A DNA stretch of 35,109 bases from Ruminococcaceae bacterium UBA6416 (GCA_002438505.1 DJPI01000004.1:1-35109); one strand, 5' to 3'. Positions 16,008 to 24,654 are shown, numbered from the stretch's first letter. Program-made: numbers and translations. Notes: generated by a model not told the origin, from the letters alone.

Positions 16008-16538
16008 TTAAAAGTCATAGCCGACTTTCAGCGCGTTAAGGTTAATGTCAAGGAGATTCGCTTTCCTCGGCGGAATAACCTTTTTGAGCGCTTCGGCAGT
16101 GTTTTCAAATTCCATGTCCGCGCTTTCTTTGATGAGCTTTCCGCAAAGAATCATGTTTGCAAGCGTTGCAAAGCCCTCATCCTTCGCCATCTTTGTTGCC
16201 GGAACATAAAAGACGGAAACGTCCTCCCGTTCAACCTTTTCTTCAATGAGCGTTGAATCAACAAGAATTGTTCCGCCGGGAACAACGCTGTTTTCATAGC
16301 GCCTGAGCGAGGGAAGATTCATTGCAACAAGGCAGTTCGGTTCGCTGACTATCGGTGAGCCCACCGGGTCGTCGCTGATGATGACGCTGCAATTCGCCGT
16401 TCCTCCGCGCATTTCCGGACCGTAGGAGGGAAGCCAGCTCACGTTTTTGCCTTCAATAAGTCCCTTTGTTGCAAGGAATTTTCCTGCAAACAAAACGCCC
16501 TGACCGCCGAAACCGGCAATGAGAATCTGCATATTCAT
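16008..16538 (-). CDS. 2-oxoacid:ferredoxin oxidoreductase, gamma subunit
   Basis: A 176-residue gamma-type subunit of the POR/VOR/KOR superfamily. It opens with MQILIAGFGGQGVLFAGKFLA, the Gly-rich motif of this family, followed by SYGPEMRGGTANC, probably at the CoA-proximal interface. The ATG at 16538 overlaps the beta-subunit stop by one base (TGATG), with AAGGAGG upstream in the beta coding sequence, so translation is coupled. In VOR nomenclature it corresponds to the gamma polypeptide. It lies between the beta subunit and ilvE. Confidence 0.93.
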   Translation of the reverse strand: MNMQILIAGFGGQGVLFAGKFLATKGLIEGKNVSWLPSYGPEMRGGTANCSVIISDDPVGSPIVSEPNCLVAMNLPSLRRYENSVVPGGTILVDSTLIEEKVEREDVSVFYVPATKMAKDEGFATLANMILCGKLIKESADMEFENTAEALKKVIPPRKANLLDINLNALKVGYDF

Positions 16539-17290
16539 CACTTTTCCTCCTTTTGCGCGCTTCTGTCCTTATAAACGCCGAGCGGATAATAAGGAATCAT
16601 GTTTTCCTCAAGCCATTTGAGCGCGTTCTGCGGCGTCATGCCCCAGTTTGTTGGGCAGCTTGAAATGACCTCAATGAGGGAAAAGCCCTTTTTGTCAATC
16701 TGATTTTGAAAAGCTTTTTTGATTGCCTTTTTTGCGTTCTTAACATTTTTGACGTTGTTAACGGCAACGCGCTCAATATACTGAGCACCGTCAAGCTGTG
16801 AGAGCATCTCGCAAACCTTAACGGGATATCCGCAAAGGTTAACGTCTCTTCCATAGGGCGAGGTCTGGGTAACCTGGCCGGGAAGCGAGGTCGGAGCCAT
16901 CTGACCGCCGGTCATTCCGTAAATTGCGTTGTTAACAAAAATTACGGTAATGTTCTCGTTCCTTGTTGCGGCGTGAACGGTTTCCGCCATTCCGATTGAA
17001 GCGAGGTCGCCGTCACCCTGATAGGTGAAAACAATATTGTCCGGTTCGGCGCGCTTCACTCCCGTTGCAACGGCCGGAGCGCGTCCGTGAGCGGCCTCAA
17101 CCATATCGCAGGCAAAGTAGTTATAGGCAAGAACGGCGCAGCCGACCGGGGCAATGCCGATTGTTTTGCCCTCAATTCCAAGCTCGTCAATCGCCTCGGC
17201 AACAAGGCGGTGAATAATTCCGTGAGTACAGCCGGGACAATAATGAAACGGAACATCGGTGAGCGATTTCGGTTTTTGAAAAACAACCAT
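16538..17290 (-). CDS. 2-oxoacid:ferredoxin oxidoreductase, beta subunit (TPP-binding)
   Basis: A 250-residue beta subunit that binds thiamine diphosphate and an Fe-S cluster. CPGC at residues 18-21 supplies cluster cysteines, GDGDLASIG at 92-100 begins the TPP/Mg motif, and VNNAIYGMTGGQMAPTS completes it. The lack of extra domains fits the four-subunit archaeal/clostridial type. The start overlaps the alpha stop by one base (TAATG). With alpha it forms the active site that cleaves or makes the bond between the 2-oxoacid and CO2. Confidence 0.94.
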   Translation of the reverse strand: MVVFQKPKSLTDVPFHYCPGCTHGIIHRLVAEAIDELGIEGKTIGIAPVGCAVLAYNYFACDMVEAAHGRAPAVATGVKRAEPDNIVFTYQGDGDLASIGMAETVHAATRNENITVIFVNNAIYGMTGGQMAPTSLPGQVTQTSPYGRDVNLCGYPVKVCEMLSQLDGAQYIERVAVNNVKNVKNAKKAIKKAFQNQIDKKGFSLIEVISSCPTNWGMTPQNALKWLEENMIPYYPLGVYKDRSAQKEEK

Positions 17291-18354
17291 TATTTTCTTC
17301 CTCCTTTGTCTGCTTTTTCAATGGCTTCAAGAACCATGTTCGGAGAGGGAATCATTCCGCCAACACGGTTGCAGAGCATTACGGGGCGCTTGCATTTGAT
17401 TGCAAGCTCAATGTCTTCAATCATCTGACCCATTGAAAGCTCAACGCTGATGAAGGTGTGTGCCTTTTCCGCTGCGTCAAGCAGCGCTTTTTTCGGGAAC
17501 GGCCAAAGCGTTATCGGGCGGATCATTCCAACCTTTATTCCCCTTTTGCGCGCTTCAACGATTGCGTTTTTTGAGACCCTTGCGGCAATGCCGAAAGCAA
17601 CAACGCAAATTTCTGCGTCCTTCATCATGAAGCTTTCAGACATAACCTCGTTTTCCTCAACCGTTTTATAGCGCTCAAAGCGCTCAAAATTGAGCCTTTC
17701 AAGCTCTTCCGGAACAAGGGAAAGGGAGTTGACAATGTTATGCTTTCTTGCTTCCTTTGTTCCCGTAACGGCCCAGGGTTTGTCATAGACGGTCGCTTCA
17801 ACCTTTTCAAGCGAGACGGGCTCCATCATCTGACCCATTGTTCCGTCTGCAAGAATCATTGAGGTCATTCTGTATTTATCGGCAAGGTCAAAGCCCTTAA
17901 CGGTGAGCGATGCCATCTCCTGAACAGAAGCCGGAGCAAGAACAATCATTTTGTAATCGCCGTGGCCGCCGCCTTTTGTTGCCTGAAAATAATCCGACTG
18001 GCTCGGCTGAATTCCGCCGAGACCCGGGCCGCCGCGCTGGACATTGACAACGAGCGCCGGAAGGTCGGAGCCTGCAAGATATGAAAGCCCCTCGCTTTTG
18101 AGTGAGATTCCGGGACTTGAGGAAGAGGTCATAACCCTTTTTCCGGCGGAGGAAACGCCGTATACCATGTTGATTGCGGCAACCTCACTTTCCGCCTGAA
18201 GAAATACGCCGCCGATTTTCGGCATTCTTTTTGCCATGTATGCCGCAACCTCGGTCTGCGGAGTTATCGGATAGCCGAAATAATAGCGGCAGCCGGCAAG
18301 AATTGCGGCCTCGGCAATGGCCTCATTGCCTTTCATAAGTACCTTTTCTGTCAT
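17290..18354 (-). CDS. vorB: 2-oxoacid:ferredoxin oxidoreductase alpha subunit, VorB type
   Basis: A 354-residue alpha subunit with YYFGYPITPQTEV near the start, an AESE segment for TPP activation at about 54-57, TSSSSPGISLKSEGLSYLAG and VQRGGPGLGG. Length and pattern match proteins usually called 3-methyl-2-oxobutanoate (2-ketoisovalerate) dehydrogenase VorB. KOR or indolepyruvate relatives are similar, so substrate is inferred mainly from context: ilvE, two acyl-CoA synthetases and BCAA-specific T-boxes. It starts 10 bases after the ferredoxin subunit. Confidence 0.9.
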   Translation of the reverse strand: MTEKVLMKGNEAIAEAAILAGCRYYFGYPITPQTEVAAYMAKRMPKIGGVFLQAESEVAAINMVYGVSSAGKRVMTSSSSPGISLKSEGLSYLAGSDLPALVVNVQRGGPGLGGIQPSQSDYFQATKGGGHGDYKMIVLAPASVQEMASLTVKGFDLADKYRMTSMILADGTMGQMMEPVSLEKVEATVYDKPWAVTGTKEARKHNIVNSLSLVPEELERLNFERFERYKTVEENEVMSESFMMKDAEICVVAFGIAARVSKNAIVEARKRGIKVGMIRPITLWPFPKKALLDAAEKAHTFISVELSMGQMIEDIELAIKCKRPVMLCNRVGGMIPSPNMVLEAIEKADKGGRK

Positions 18355-18364
18355 TATTCACACC

Positions 18365-18571
18365 TCACTTTTCAACTGTAATCACGCAGTCCGGACACAT
18401 TGTTGCGCAGAATGCACAGCCGATGCAGTCCTCCTGCCGCGTCATCTCCGCCGGGGAATGACCCTTGGCGTTGATTTTGTTTTCCGCAATTTTAATGAGT
18501 TTCTTCGGGCAGGCGTCAACACAAAGTCCGCAGCCCTTGCACAGGTCAGTCTGGAATGTTACCTTTGCCAT
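18365..18571 (-). CDS. 2-oxoacid:ferredoxin oxidoreductase, delta (2x[4Fe-4S] ferredoxin) subunit
   Basis: A 68-residue ferredoxin-like subunit with two CxxCxxCxxxCP clusters (CKGCGLCVDACP and CIGCAFCATMCP). It passes electrons between the TPP site and soluble ferredoxin. The ATG at 18571 lies three bases after the upstream ATPase stop, and its AGGAGGTTAAAAA ribosome binding site overlaps that stop. It is the first of the four oxidoreductase genes. Confidence 0.95.
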   Translation of the reverse strand: MAKVTFQTDLCKGCGLCVDACPKKLIKIAENKINAKGHSPAEMTRQEDCIGCAFCATMCPDCVITVEK

Positions 18572-18574
18572 TTT

Positions 18575-19240
18575 TTAACCTCCTAAAACAGTTCTTTGAA
18601 GTGTTAAGGGAAACACATTTTCAGTATCTTCAAGCCGAGGCGCAAGGTCGTCTCTCACCGTTGTCATCACAAGAGGCAGAGACGAAAGCTCACACAGCTT
18701 TTGAACAAGGGGAAAGGTTTCTTTAATATATTCAACGGTTGTTTGAACACCGACATTGGAGTTGTTGACAATGCCGGTGAAAGGAAGCGAGCAGGCGTTT
18801 TCAATCTCGCGCATGACGCAGAGCGCCTCCTGCGGAGTCTGAGTGAGCGGCCGATAAAAATTCACAACAAAAAGCATTTCATAGCTTTCGCTCTTTTGAA
18901 TGAGCTCAGAGAATCTTCCGAGCGCAACGGCTCCCCTGTCGTCTCCGCCGATGTCAAGAACGCTGTAATTATCCTTCCGGCAAAACGGTGCATACATTTC
19001 CGATGGAAGAGCCGGAATGTCAAGGTTTGACGCGGCGTATGACGAGCAGATAAGCTCAATTTCTTTTTCTTTAAAATCCTCTTCGCTGTCCTTTGTTCTG
19101 AAATACGGATTGACAATGTCAAGGTCAAGAATGCTGACGTTTTCATGCTTCCTTCTAAGGTCAAAGGCGTAATTCACGGCAACATTTGTTTTTCCGCTTC
19201 CGTAATGACCGCAGAAAACAGTGATTCTTTTTTCTTCCAT
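18575..19240 (-). CDS. P-loop ATPase (ParA/MinD/CobQ-like) embedded in the VOR operon
   Basis: A 221-residue SIMIBI-class P-loop protein. Walker A is GHYGSGKTN at about residues 11-19. DLDIVNPYFRTKD at about 39-51 is a switch I-like, Asp-rich segment, and LDIGGDDRGA resembles the Walker B region. It lacks the second lysine of canonical ParA. It lies between the acyl-CoA synthetase (24-base gap) and the VOR ferredoxin subunit, with AAGGAG before its ATG at 19240. Mrp-like relatives handle Fe-S clusters, so a role in maturing or activating the Fe-S-rich oxidoreductase is plausible but unproven. I do not recognise a named gene. Confidence 0.75.
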   Translation of the reverse strand: MEEKRITVFCGHYGSGKTNVAVNYAFDLRRKHENVSILDLDIVNPYFRTKDSEEDFKEKEIELICSSYAASNLDIPALPSEMYAPFCRKDNYSVLDIGGDDRGAVALGRFSELIQKSESYEMLFVVNFYRPLTQTPQEALCVMREIENACSLPFTGIVNNSNVGVQTTVEYIKETFPLVQKLCELSSLPLVMTTVRDDLAPRLEDTENVFPLTLQRTVLGG

Positions 19241-19264
19241 TGTATCGTTTCTCCTTGAAGCTTT

Positions 19265-21547
19265 TTAAAGCTTATGTCTGATAATTTTTCCGCTTGTTGT
19301 CTTAGGCAGTTCGCTTCTGAACTCAACTATACGCGGATATTTATACGGCGCGGTGTGGGTTTTAACATAGGTCTGAATCTCTTTTTTAAGCTTCTCGCTG
19401 CCCTGTGTTCCCTTTGTCAGAACAATGCAGGCTTTAACAACCTGTCCTCTGACCTCGTCCGGGGCGGCGCAAACGCCGCATTCAAGAACATACGGAAGCT
19501 CCATGATAACGCTTTCAATCTCAAACGGTCCAATGCGGTATCCGGAGGACTTGATAACATCATCAATGCGGCTGACATACCAGAAATAGCCGTCCTCATC
19601 GCGCCAGGCAACATCTCCGGTGTGATACATTCCGTCATGCCACGCTTCCTTTGTCTGCTTTTCATCGCCGTAATAGCCGGTGAAAAGTCCGCAGGGTGCG
19701 CCGTCTTTTGTTCTGATGACAATCTCTCCGGGTTCACCGTCCTTAACGGGGTTTCCGTCAGGGTCAACAAGGTCAACGTCATAAAGCGGCGTGGGCTTTC
19801 CCATTGAGCCGAGCTTATGCTTTGAGCCGAAAAGATTGCCGATAACGAGCGTTGTTTCCGATTGTCCGAAGCCCTCCATAACCTTGAGGCCGGTGAGCTC
19901 TTCAAGCTTTTTGAAAACCTCAGGGTTGAGCGCCTCTCCGGCTATTGTTGCGTGCTCAACGGAGGACATATCATATTTTGAAAGATCCTCTTTAATCATC
20001 ATGCGATACATTGTCGGCGGTGCGCAGAAGGTTGTGATGTTATATTTTTTGAACATCGGAAGAATGTCTGCCGCGTCAAACCTGTCAAAGTCATAAACAA
20101 AAACCGCACCCTCGCACAGCCATTGGCCGTAAAGCTTTCCCCACATTGCCTTTGCCCAGCCGGTGTCGGAAATTGTGAGATGAAGTCCGTTCGGGTTCAC
20201 GCAGTGCCAATAGTTTGCGGTGATGAAGTGGCCGAGCGGATATTTATATGAATGGGCGGCAATTTTCGGATATCCCGTTGTTCCGGATGTGAAGAACATG
20301 AGCATGAGGTCATTGCCGCAGGGAGTGTCCTCACTTCTTGAAAACTTTTCGCTGAAAAGCGGATACTCCCCATCAAAGCTGTGCCAGCCCTCGCGCCTTT
20401 TGTCGGTACAGATTTTAATTTTCAAGGTTGGAGAATCCTTTTGCGCCTTTTCAACCTGTTCGCAGATGAAGTCCTCTCCCGCGCAGATTATTGCGGTAAC
20501 CGAGGCGGCGTTGAAGCGATAGGAATAATCATGCTCCTGCAAAAGATTGCTCGCTGGAATGGCTATTGCGCCGAGCTTATGAAGCCCGAGAACCGCAAAC
20601 CAGAACTGATATCTGCGCTTCATGACAAGCATTACGCGGTCGCCCTTTTTAATGCCGAGGCTTTTGAAATAGTTCGCGCATTTCGCGGAGTTTTCCTTCA
20701 TGTCAAGGAAAGAAAACTCGGTCTCCTTTTTGTCCTTTGAAATGTGAAGCATTGCCCTTTTTTCCGGTGAACGCTCGGCGAGGGCGTCAACAACGTCAAA
20801 GGCAAAATTGAACTTATCCTCGTTTTCAAAGCTTATTGACCTCAAGGCGCCGGTTTCGTCCTCAACCGGGTGAATGAACCTGTGATAGATGCGCTTGTTT
20901 GTTCTGACGCGCTTAATGTCCTTTTCGTTTCTGAACTCCTCAACGGTTTCCCGGCTCCAGTTTGACGGATTGAGAACAATGGCGTAAAACTTGCAGTTTT
21001 CCCCGTCAAGGGCAATCATTCCGTGCGGAGTTGAGGAATCGTAATAGGCGCAGTCGCCCTCATGAAGAATTTCCGTGTGAGTTCCGATCTGGAGCTTCAT
21101 TGTTCCGCTTATGACAAGGTCGCATTCCTGGCCGACATGGGTGGTCAGCTCAATGTCACGGTGGAGCGCCTCCTCGCTGAAAACGCATTCAACATAAAGC
21201 GGTTCGGCAATCCTGTTTCTAAACGCGGCGGCAAGGTTGAAATAATCCATTCCGTGGGCGCGTTCAATGCGCTGGCCGTCATTTTTGCGCGTTATTGTGT
21301 AGGATTTAAGCTTGGGCGCCGAGCCTTCAATAATTTCCGAAACGTCAACACCGAACGCAAGCGCGCAGCGATACAAAAACGCAAAGCTCAGGTCATGCCG
21401 TCCGTTTTCACATTCGAGGTACTCCTCTTTTGAAACATCGGTCAGCATTGCCATTTTTTCCGGTGAAAAGCCGACGTCCTTGCGCAGCTCGCGTATCCTT
21501 TCGGCCATTTCAAAGATTTTAAGGTCAAGAGATGTGATTGAGTCCAT
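19265..21547 (-). CDS. XRE-cupin-acyl-CoA synthetase fusion 1 (behind Val T-box)
   Basis: A 760-residue three-part protein. Residues ~10-70 are an XRE/HTH_3-type helix-turn-helix. Residues ~135-195 are a cupin with TTHVGQE and STPHGM. From ~225 onward there is a full ANL-family acyl-CoA synthetase, closest in style to medium-chain enzymes. It has the P-loop TSGTTGYPK near 418-426, GFGQSETT, YHTGDVAWRDEDGY and the catalytic lysine at ~754 in TSGKIIRHKL. It should activate a carboxylic acid to its acyl-CoA with ATP. Val-specific T-box control and downstream VOR and IlvE suggest isobutyrate as substrate. The ATG at 21547 has GGGAGG eight bases upstream. It is paralogous to the next synthetase, whose C-terminal third is nearly identical. 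Confidence 0.85.
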   Translation of the reverse strand: MDSITSLDLKIFEMAERIRELRKDVGFSPEKMAMLTDVSKEEYLECENGRHDLSFAFLYRCALAFGVDVSEIIEGSAPKLKSYTITRKNDGQRIERAHGMDYFNLAAAFRNRIAEPLYVECVFSEEALHRDIELTTHVGQECDLVISGTMKLQIGTHTEILHEGDCAYYDSSTPHGMIALDGENCKFYAIVLNPSNWSRETVEEFRNEKDIKRVRTNKRIYHRFIHPVEDETGALRSISFENEDKFNFAFDVVDALAERSPEKRAMLHISKDKKETEFSFLDMKENSAKCANYFKSLGIKKGDRVMLVMKRRYQFWFAVLGLHKLGAIAIPASNLLQEHDYSYRFNAASVTAIICAGEDFICEQVEKAQKDSPTLKIKICTDKRREGWHSFDGEYPLFSEKFSRSEDTPCGNDLMLMFFTSGTTGYPKIAAHSYKYPLGHFITANYWHCVNPNGLHLTISDTGWAKAMWGKLYGQWLCEGAVFVYDFDRFDAADILPMFKKYNITTFCAPPTMYRMMIKEDLSKYDMSSVEHATIAGEALNPEVFKKLEELTGLKVMEGFGQSETTLVIGNLFGSKHKLGSMGKPTPLYDVDLVDPDGNPVKDGEPGEIVIRTKDGAPCGLFTGYYGDEKQTKEAWHDGMYHTGDVAWRDEDGYFWYVSRIDDVIKSSGYRIGPFEIESVIMELPYVLECGVCAAPDEVRGQVVKACIVLTKGTQGSEKLKKEIQTYVKTHTAPYKYPRIVEFRSELPKTTSGKIIRHKL

Positions 21548-21623
21548 AATCTGTTCCTCCCATAAATTCAGGCGGGAAGAAAAGCGTTCCGGGCTGCGAG
21601 GGCAAAAGCGAAAAGGAAGCAAC

Positions 21624-21926
21624 AAAAAAGCCCGTCTCAAGATGTAATTCTTGAGACGAGCGTAATAAATTACTACCCGCGGTACCACTCAAATTGCAGT
21701 TGTTAAAACCGCCGCTCTTCGGGCTCAGACAAGCCCTATGCCTTCACGCAGCATACACGGGAGGATTCTAATCATCCGAAACGAACTTTCTTTCCTCCGG
21801 CTCAGGAACTACATCAAAAAAGCGCCTCTACCGACTCGCACCAAACGCCGACTCTCTGAAAAAGGTTGTGCCCCATTGAACTTTCCTTCATCGCTTTAAA
21901 ATAGTTATTAAATTGCCATTGAGTGG
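21624..21926 (-). promoter_or_regulatory. T-box riboswitch, predicted valine (GUA specifier)
   Basis: T-box leaders sense the ratio of uncharged to charged tRNA and prevent termination when the amino acid is short. The conserved T-box (GAGTGGTACCGCGG, minus strand) is at 21675-21692. A terminator stem (GTCTCAAGA/TCTTGAGAC plus U-run) is at 21624-21658. Stem I carries AGGAA-AGU opposite UUCCU. The nine-base specifier strand just before UUCCU puts GUA at positions 6-8 (bases 21812-21810) followed by G, the same register as GGC-A in the glyQS T-box. GUA is a valine codon. The T-box bulge UGGU fits a tRNA with discriminator A, as in tRNA-Val. Confidence 0.85.
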
Positions 21927-21955
21927 ATAGTATCACATCTTTTAAAATCTGTCAA
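21927..21955 (-). promoter_or_regulatory. Promoter of the Val T-box / VOR operon
   Basis: TTGACA (21955-21950), a 17-base spacer, TACTAT (21932-21927). It lies 38 bases downstream of the stop of the upstream synthetase. Confidence 0.88.
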
Positions 21956-21992
21956 GAGTATATTTGAATTTTCAGCCTTTTTTCGGGTTAAA

Positions 21993-24266
21993 TCAAAGTT
22001 TGTGTCTGATGATTTTTCCGCTGATGGTTTTCGGAAGCTCCTCGCGGAATTCAACAATTCTTGGATATTTATACGGAGCGGTGTGGGTTTTAACATAGGT
22101 CTGAATCTCTTTTTTGAGCCCTTCCGTTTCCTCCGTGCCCTTTGTCAGAACAATGCAGGCCTTAACAACCTGACCTCTGACCTCGTCCGGAGCGGCGCAG
22201 ACACCGCATTCAAGAACATAAGGAAGCTCCATGATGACGTTTTCAATTTCAAACGGCCCAATGCGATATCCGGAGGACTTGATGACGTCATCAACGCGGC
22301 TGACATACCAGAAGTAGCCGTCCTCATCGCGCCAGGCAACGTCTCCGGTGTGATACATTCCGTCATGCCATGCTTCCTTTGTCTGCTTTTCGTCTCCGTA
22401 ATAGCCCATGAACAGTCCGCAGGGAACGCCCTTGTCCGTTCTGACAACAATCTCTCCGGGTTCGCCGTCCTTAACGGGATTTCCGTCAGGGTCAACAACG
22501 TCAATGTCATAGGTCGGAACAGCCTTGCCCATTGCGCCGGGCTTGGGCTTTGTTCCGTAAAGATTTGCGATGGTGAGGGTTGTTTCGGTCTGGCCGAAGC
22601 CCTCCATGATGGTGAGTCCGGTTGCTTCCTTGAAGCGGTTGAACACCTCGGGGTTGAGCGCCTCACCGGCCGTTGTTGCATATTTGATTGAGGAAAGGTC
22701 ATAAGCGGAAAGATCCTGCTTAATGAACATTCGATACATTGTTGGCGGTGCGCAGAAGGTTGTGATGTTATACCTTTTGAACATCGGAAGAATTTCCGAG
22801 GCGTCAAAGCGGTCAAAGTCATAGGTAAAGACCGCGCCCTCACACATCCACTGGCCGTAAAGCTTTCCCCAAAGCGCCTTGCCCCAGCCGGTATCGGAAA
22901 TTGTGAAGTGGAGTCCGTCCTCGTGAACACAGTGCCAGTATTTTGCGGTGATATAATGGCCGAGGGCGTATTTATAATTATGGCAGGCAATCTTCGGATA
23001 GCCCGTTGTTCCGGATGTGAAGAACATGAGCATCGGGTCTGCGCCGCAGGCCGTTTCCTCGGTTCTTGGGAAGTAGCCGCGGAACATTGTGTATTCCTCA
23101 TCAAAGTTATGCCAGCCCTCACGGCTTGCGCCAACAAGGATTTTAACCTGAAGGTCACCGTAATTCTTTGCGGCAGCATCAACATGGTCAGGAGTGTTAT
23201 CGTCCGCAGTGCAGACAATCGCCTTGACGTGTGCGGCCTTGAAGCGGTATTCAAAGTCATGCTCAAGAAGCTGATGCGTTGCCGGAATTGCTATTGCGCC
23301 GAGCTTATGCAGCGCAAGAATTGTGAACCAGAACTGGTAATGACGCTTGAGAACAACCATAACCTTGTCACCCTTTTTGATTCCGAGGCTTTTGAGGTAA
23401 TTCGCCGTTCTTGCCGAGCCGTGCTTCATGTCTCTGAACGTGAAGCGGCGCTCGGTTTTGTCCTTTGAAATGTGAAGCATTGCAAGCTTATCGGGACTTT
23501 TTGCCGCAATGGCATCAACAACGTCATAGGCAAAATTGAACTTATCCTCGTTTTTGAATTCCATTGAAACAAGGCGGCCGTCATAATCCTCCTTTGCCTC
23601 AACAAAGTTTTCAACGGCGAGCGGCGCTTTTGCGGTTCGCGCTTCAACAACGGTTTTCTGAATTGCCTTTTCGTCAATCTTTTCATCGCCGGAAACAACA
23701 ACCGCAAGAAAAAGGCAGTCCCTTCCGTTCATTGCAATCATTCCGTGGGGAGTTGAGCTTTTGTAATAGATGCTGTCTCCCTCCTCAAGAATTTCCGTGT
23801 GGTCGCCGACCCTGACCTTGAGTGTACCTTTGAGAACAAGGTCAAACTCCTGGCCGCCGTGAGTTGTTGTATGTATGGGCTTGTTCTGAAGCTCTTCGGA
23901 GTATTCATATTTTACCCAATAGGGTTCGGCAAGCTTGTTGCGGAAAAGCGGAGCGAGGTTTGAAATTTCAATTCCGTCCTCCTTTGCCGTTCTTGTTCCC
24001 TGACCCTTGCGCGTCACGGTGTATGACGAAAGGTGGGCGCTGTGGCCCTCAAGAATGTCTGTGATGCCGATGCCGAACGCGAGGGCGCACTTATGAATGA
24101 ACGTGAACGGAAGATCAACTCCGCCGGATTCATACTGAGAATACGTTTCAGCCGTGAGATTGGTTTTGTCCGCCATCTCCTGAACGGAAAAGCCGATAAT
24201 TTCACGCATCTCACGGATTCTTTCGGCAATAACTCTGATTTCATCTGTAAGACCTGTGTTCTGCAT
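21993..24266 (-). CDS. XRE-cupin-acyl-CoA synthetase fusion 2 (behind Ile T-box)
   Basis: A 757-residue paralogue of the downstream fusion. HTH_3 at ~10-65, cupin at ~133-190 (TTTHGGQE, TPHGM), ANL synthetase from ~225, P-loop TSGTTGYPK at 417-425, GFGQTETT, YHTGDVAWRDEDGY and catalytic Lys751 in SGKIIRHKL. The N-terminal half differs clearly from its neighbour while the last ~170 residues are almost the same, suggesting duplication with selective divergence or gene conversion. Ile-specific T-box control suggests 2-methylbutyrate as substrate, giving the CoA precursor of the isoleucine 2-oxoacid. The ATG at 24266 has GGAGG upstream. No terminator is visible after the stop, so transcripts may run into the Val T-box. 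Confidence 0.85.
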   Translation of the reverse strand: MQNTGLTDEIRVIAERIREMREIIGFSVQEMADKTNLTAETYSQYESGGVDLPFTFIHKCALAFGIGITDILEGHSAHLSSYTVTRKGQGTRTAKEDGIEISNLAPLFRNKLAEPYWVKYEYSEELQNKPIHTTTHGGQEFDLVLKGTLKVRVGDHTEILEEGDSIYYKSSTPHGMIAMNGRDCLFLAVVVSGDEKIDEKAIQKTVVEARTAKAPLAVENFVEAKEDYDGRLVSMEFKNEDKFNFAYDVVDAIAAKSPDKLAMLHISKDKTERRFTFRDMKHGSARTANYLKSLGIKKGDKVMVVLKRHYQFWFTILALHKLGAIAIPATHQLLEHDFEYRFKAAHVKAIVCTADDNTPDHVDAAAKNYGDLQVKILVGASREGWHNFDEEYTMFRGYFPRTEETACGADPMLMFFTSGTTGYPKIACHNYKYALGHYITAKYWHCVHEDGLHFTISDTGWGKALWGKLYGQWMCEGAVFTYDFDRFDASEILPMFKRYNITTFCAPPTMYRMFIKQDLSAYDLSSIKYATTAGEALNPEVFNRFKEATGLTIMEGFGQTETTLTIANLYGTKPKPGAMGKAVPTYDIDVVDPDGNPVKDGEPGEIVVRTDKGVPCGLFMGYYGDEKQTKEAWHDGMYHTGDVAWRDEDGYFWYVSRVDDVIKSSGYRIGPFEIENVIMELPYVLECGVCAAPDEVRGQVVKACIVLTKGTEETEGLKKEIQTYVKTHTAPYKYPRIVEFREELPKTISGKIIRHKL

Positions 24267-24325
24267 TGTTTTTTACCTCCGTAAAATTTTGGTTGCCTTA
24301 GATTTATTTTGAAACGAGCAAAAAC

Positions 24326-24654
24326 AAAAAGCCCGCCTCAAAGTTCAGTAACTTTGAGACGAGCGTAAATTCTTACTGCCCGCGGTACCACTCAAATTGC
24401 GGTTAAAAACCGCCGCTCTTCGGGCTCAAGCAAGCCCTATGCATTAACGCAGCAGTCGCGGAAGACGTCTACCGGCTTTCAAAGAAAGCGTTCGGGTCTT
24501 CGGCTCGGAAGCGATGGGAACTGAGAAGTGTTGATATCGGGCTTCCACCACACCCCGACTCGCTGAAAAAACAGGAACTCTTCCGTCTTCGTCATAGCCT
24601 TTATTCGTTTGGCCGCAGAAGCGGCCGACAAACGGGAAATATTAAGTTTTGATA
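24326..24654 (-). promoter_or_regulatory. T-box riboswitch, predicted isoleucine (AUC specifier)
   Basis: The conserved T-box (GAGTGGTACCGCGGG on the minus strand) lies at 24379-24396 and the terminator (CTCAAAGTT/AACTTTGAG, then U-run) at 24326-24361. Stem I has GGAAG-AGU opposite CUUCC. The nine bases before CUUCC place AUC at positions 6-8 (bases 24515-24513), followed by G. AUC is an isoleucine codon. An extra hairpin (24606-24634, CGTTTGGCCGC... with its complement) precedes Stem I at the 5' end. The bulge UGGU fits discriminator A, as in tRNA-Ile. Overall it parallels the Val T-box downstream with a changed specifier. Confidence 0.85.

Noticed and set aside
17290..18354. Pyruvate:ferredoxin oxidoreductase as the oxidoreductase identity
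   Set aside because: The subunit layout and alpha pattern fit VorB better, and ilvE plus Val/Ile T-boxes make branched 2-oxoacids the more economical substrate. KOR-type activity is not excluded.
22145..23266. A 373-codon open frame on the minus strand inside synthetase 2
   Set aside because: It lies in another frame of a clear coding gene, is rich in Arg, Thr, Ser and Pro with no motif, and has no ribosome binding site. It is a shadow of the GC pattern.
21993..24266. Assembly duplication as the reason for two synthetase copies
   Set aside because: The leaders have different specifier codons and 5' parts, and the proteins differ widely in the N-terminal half, so they are true paralogues.
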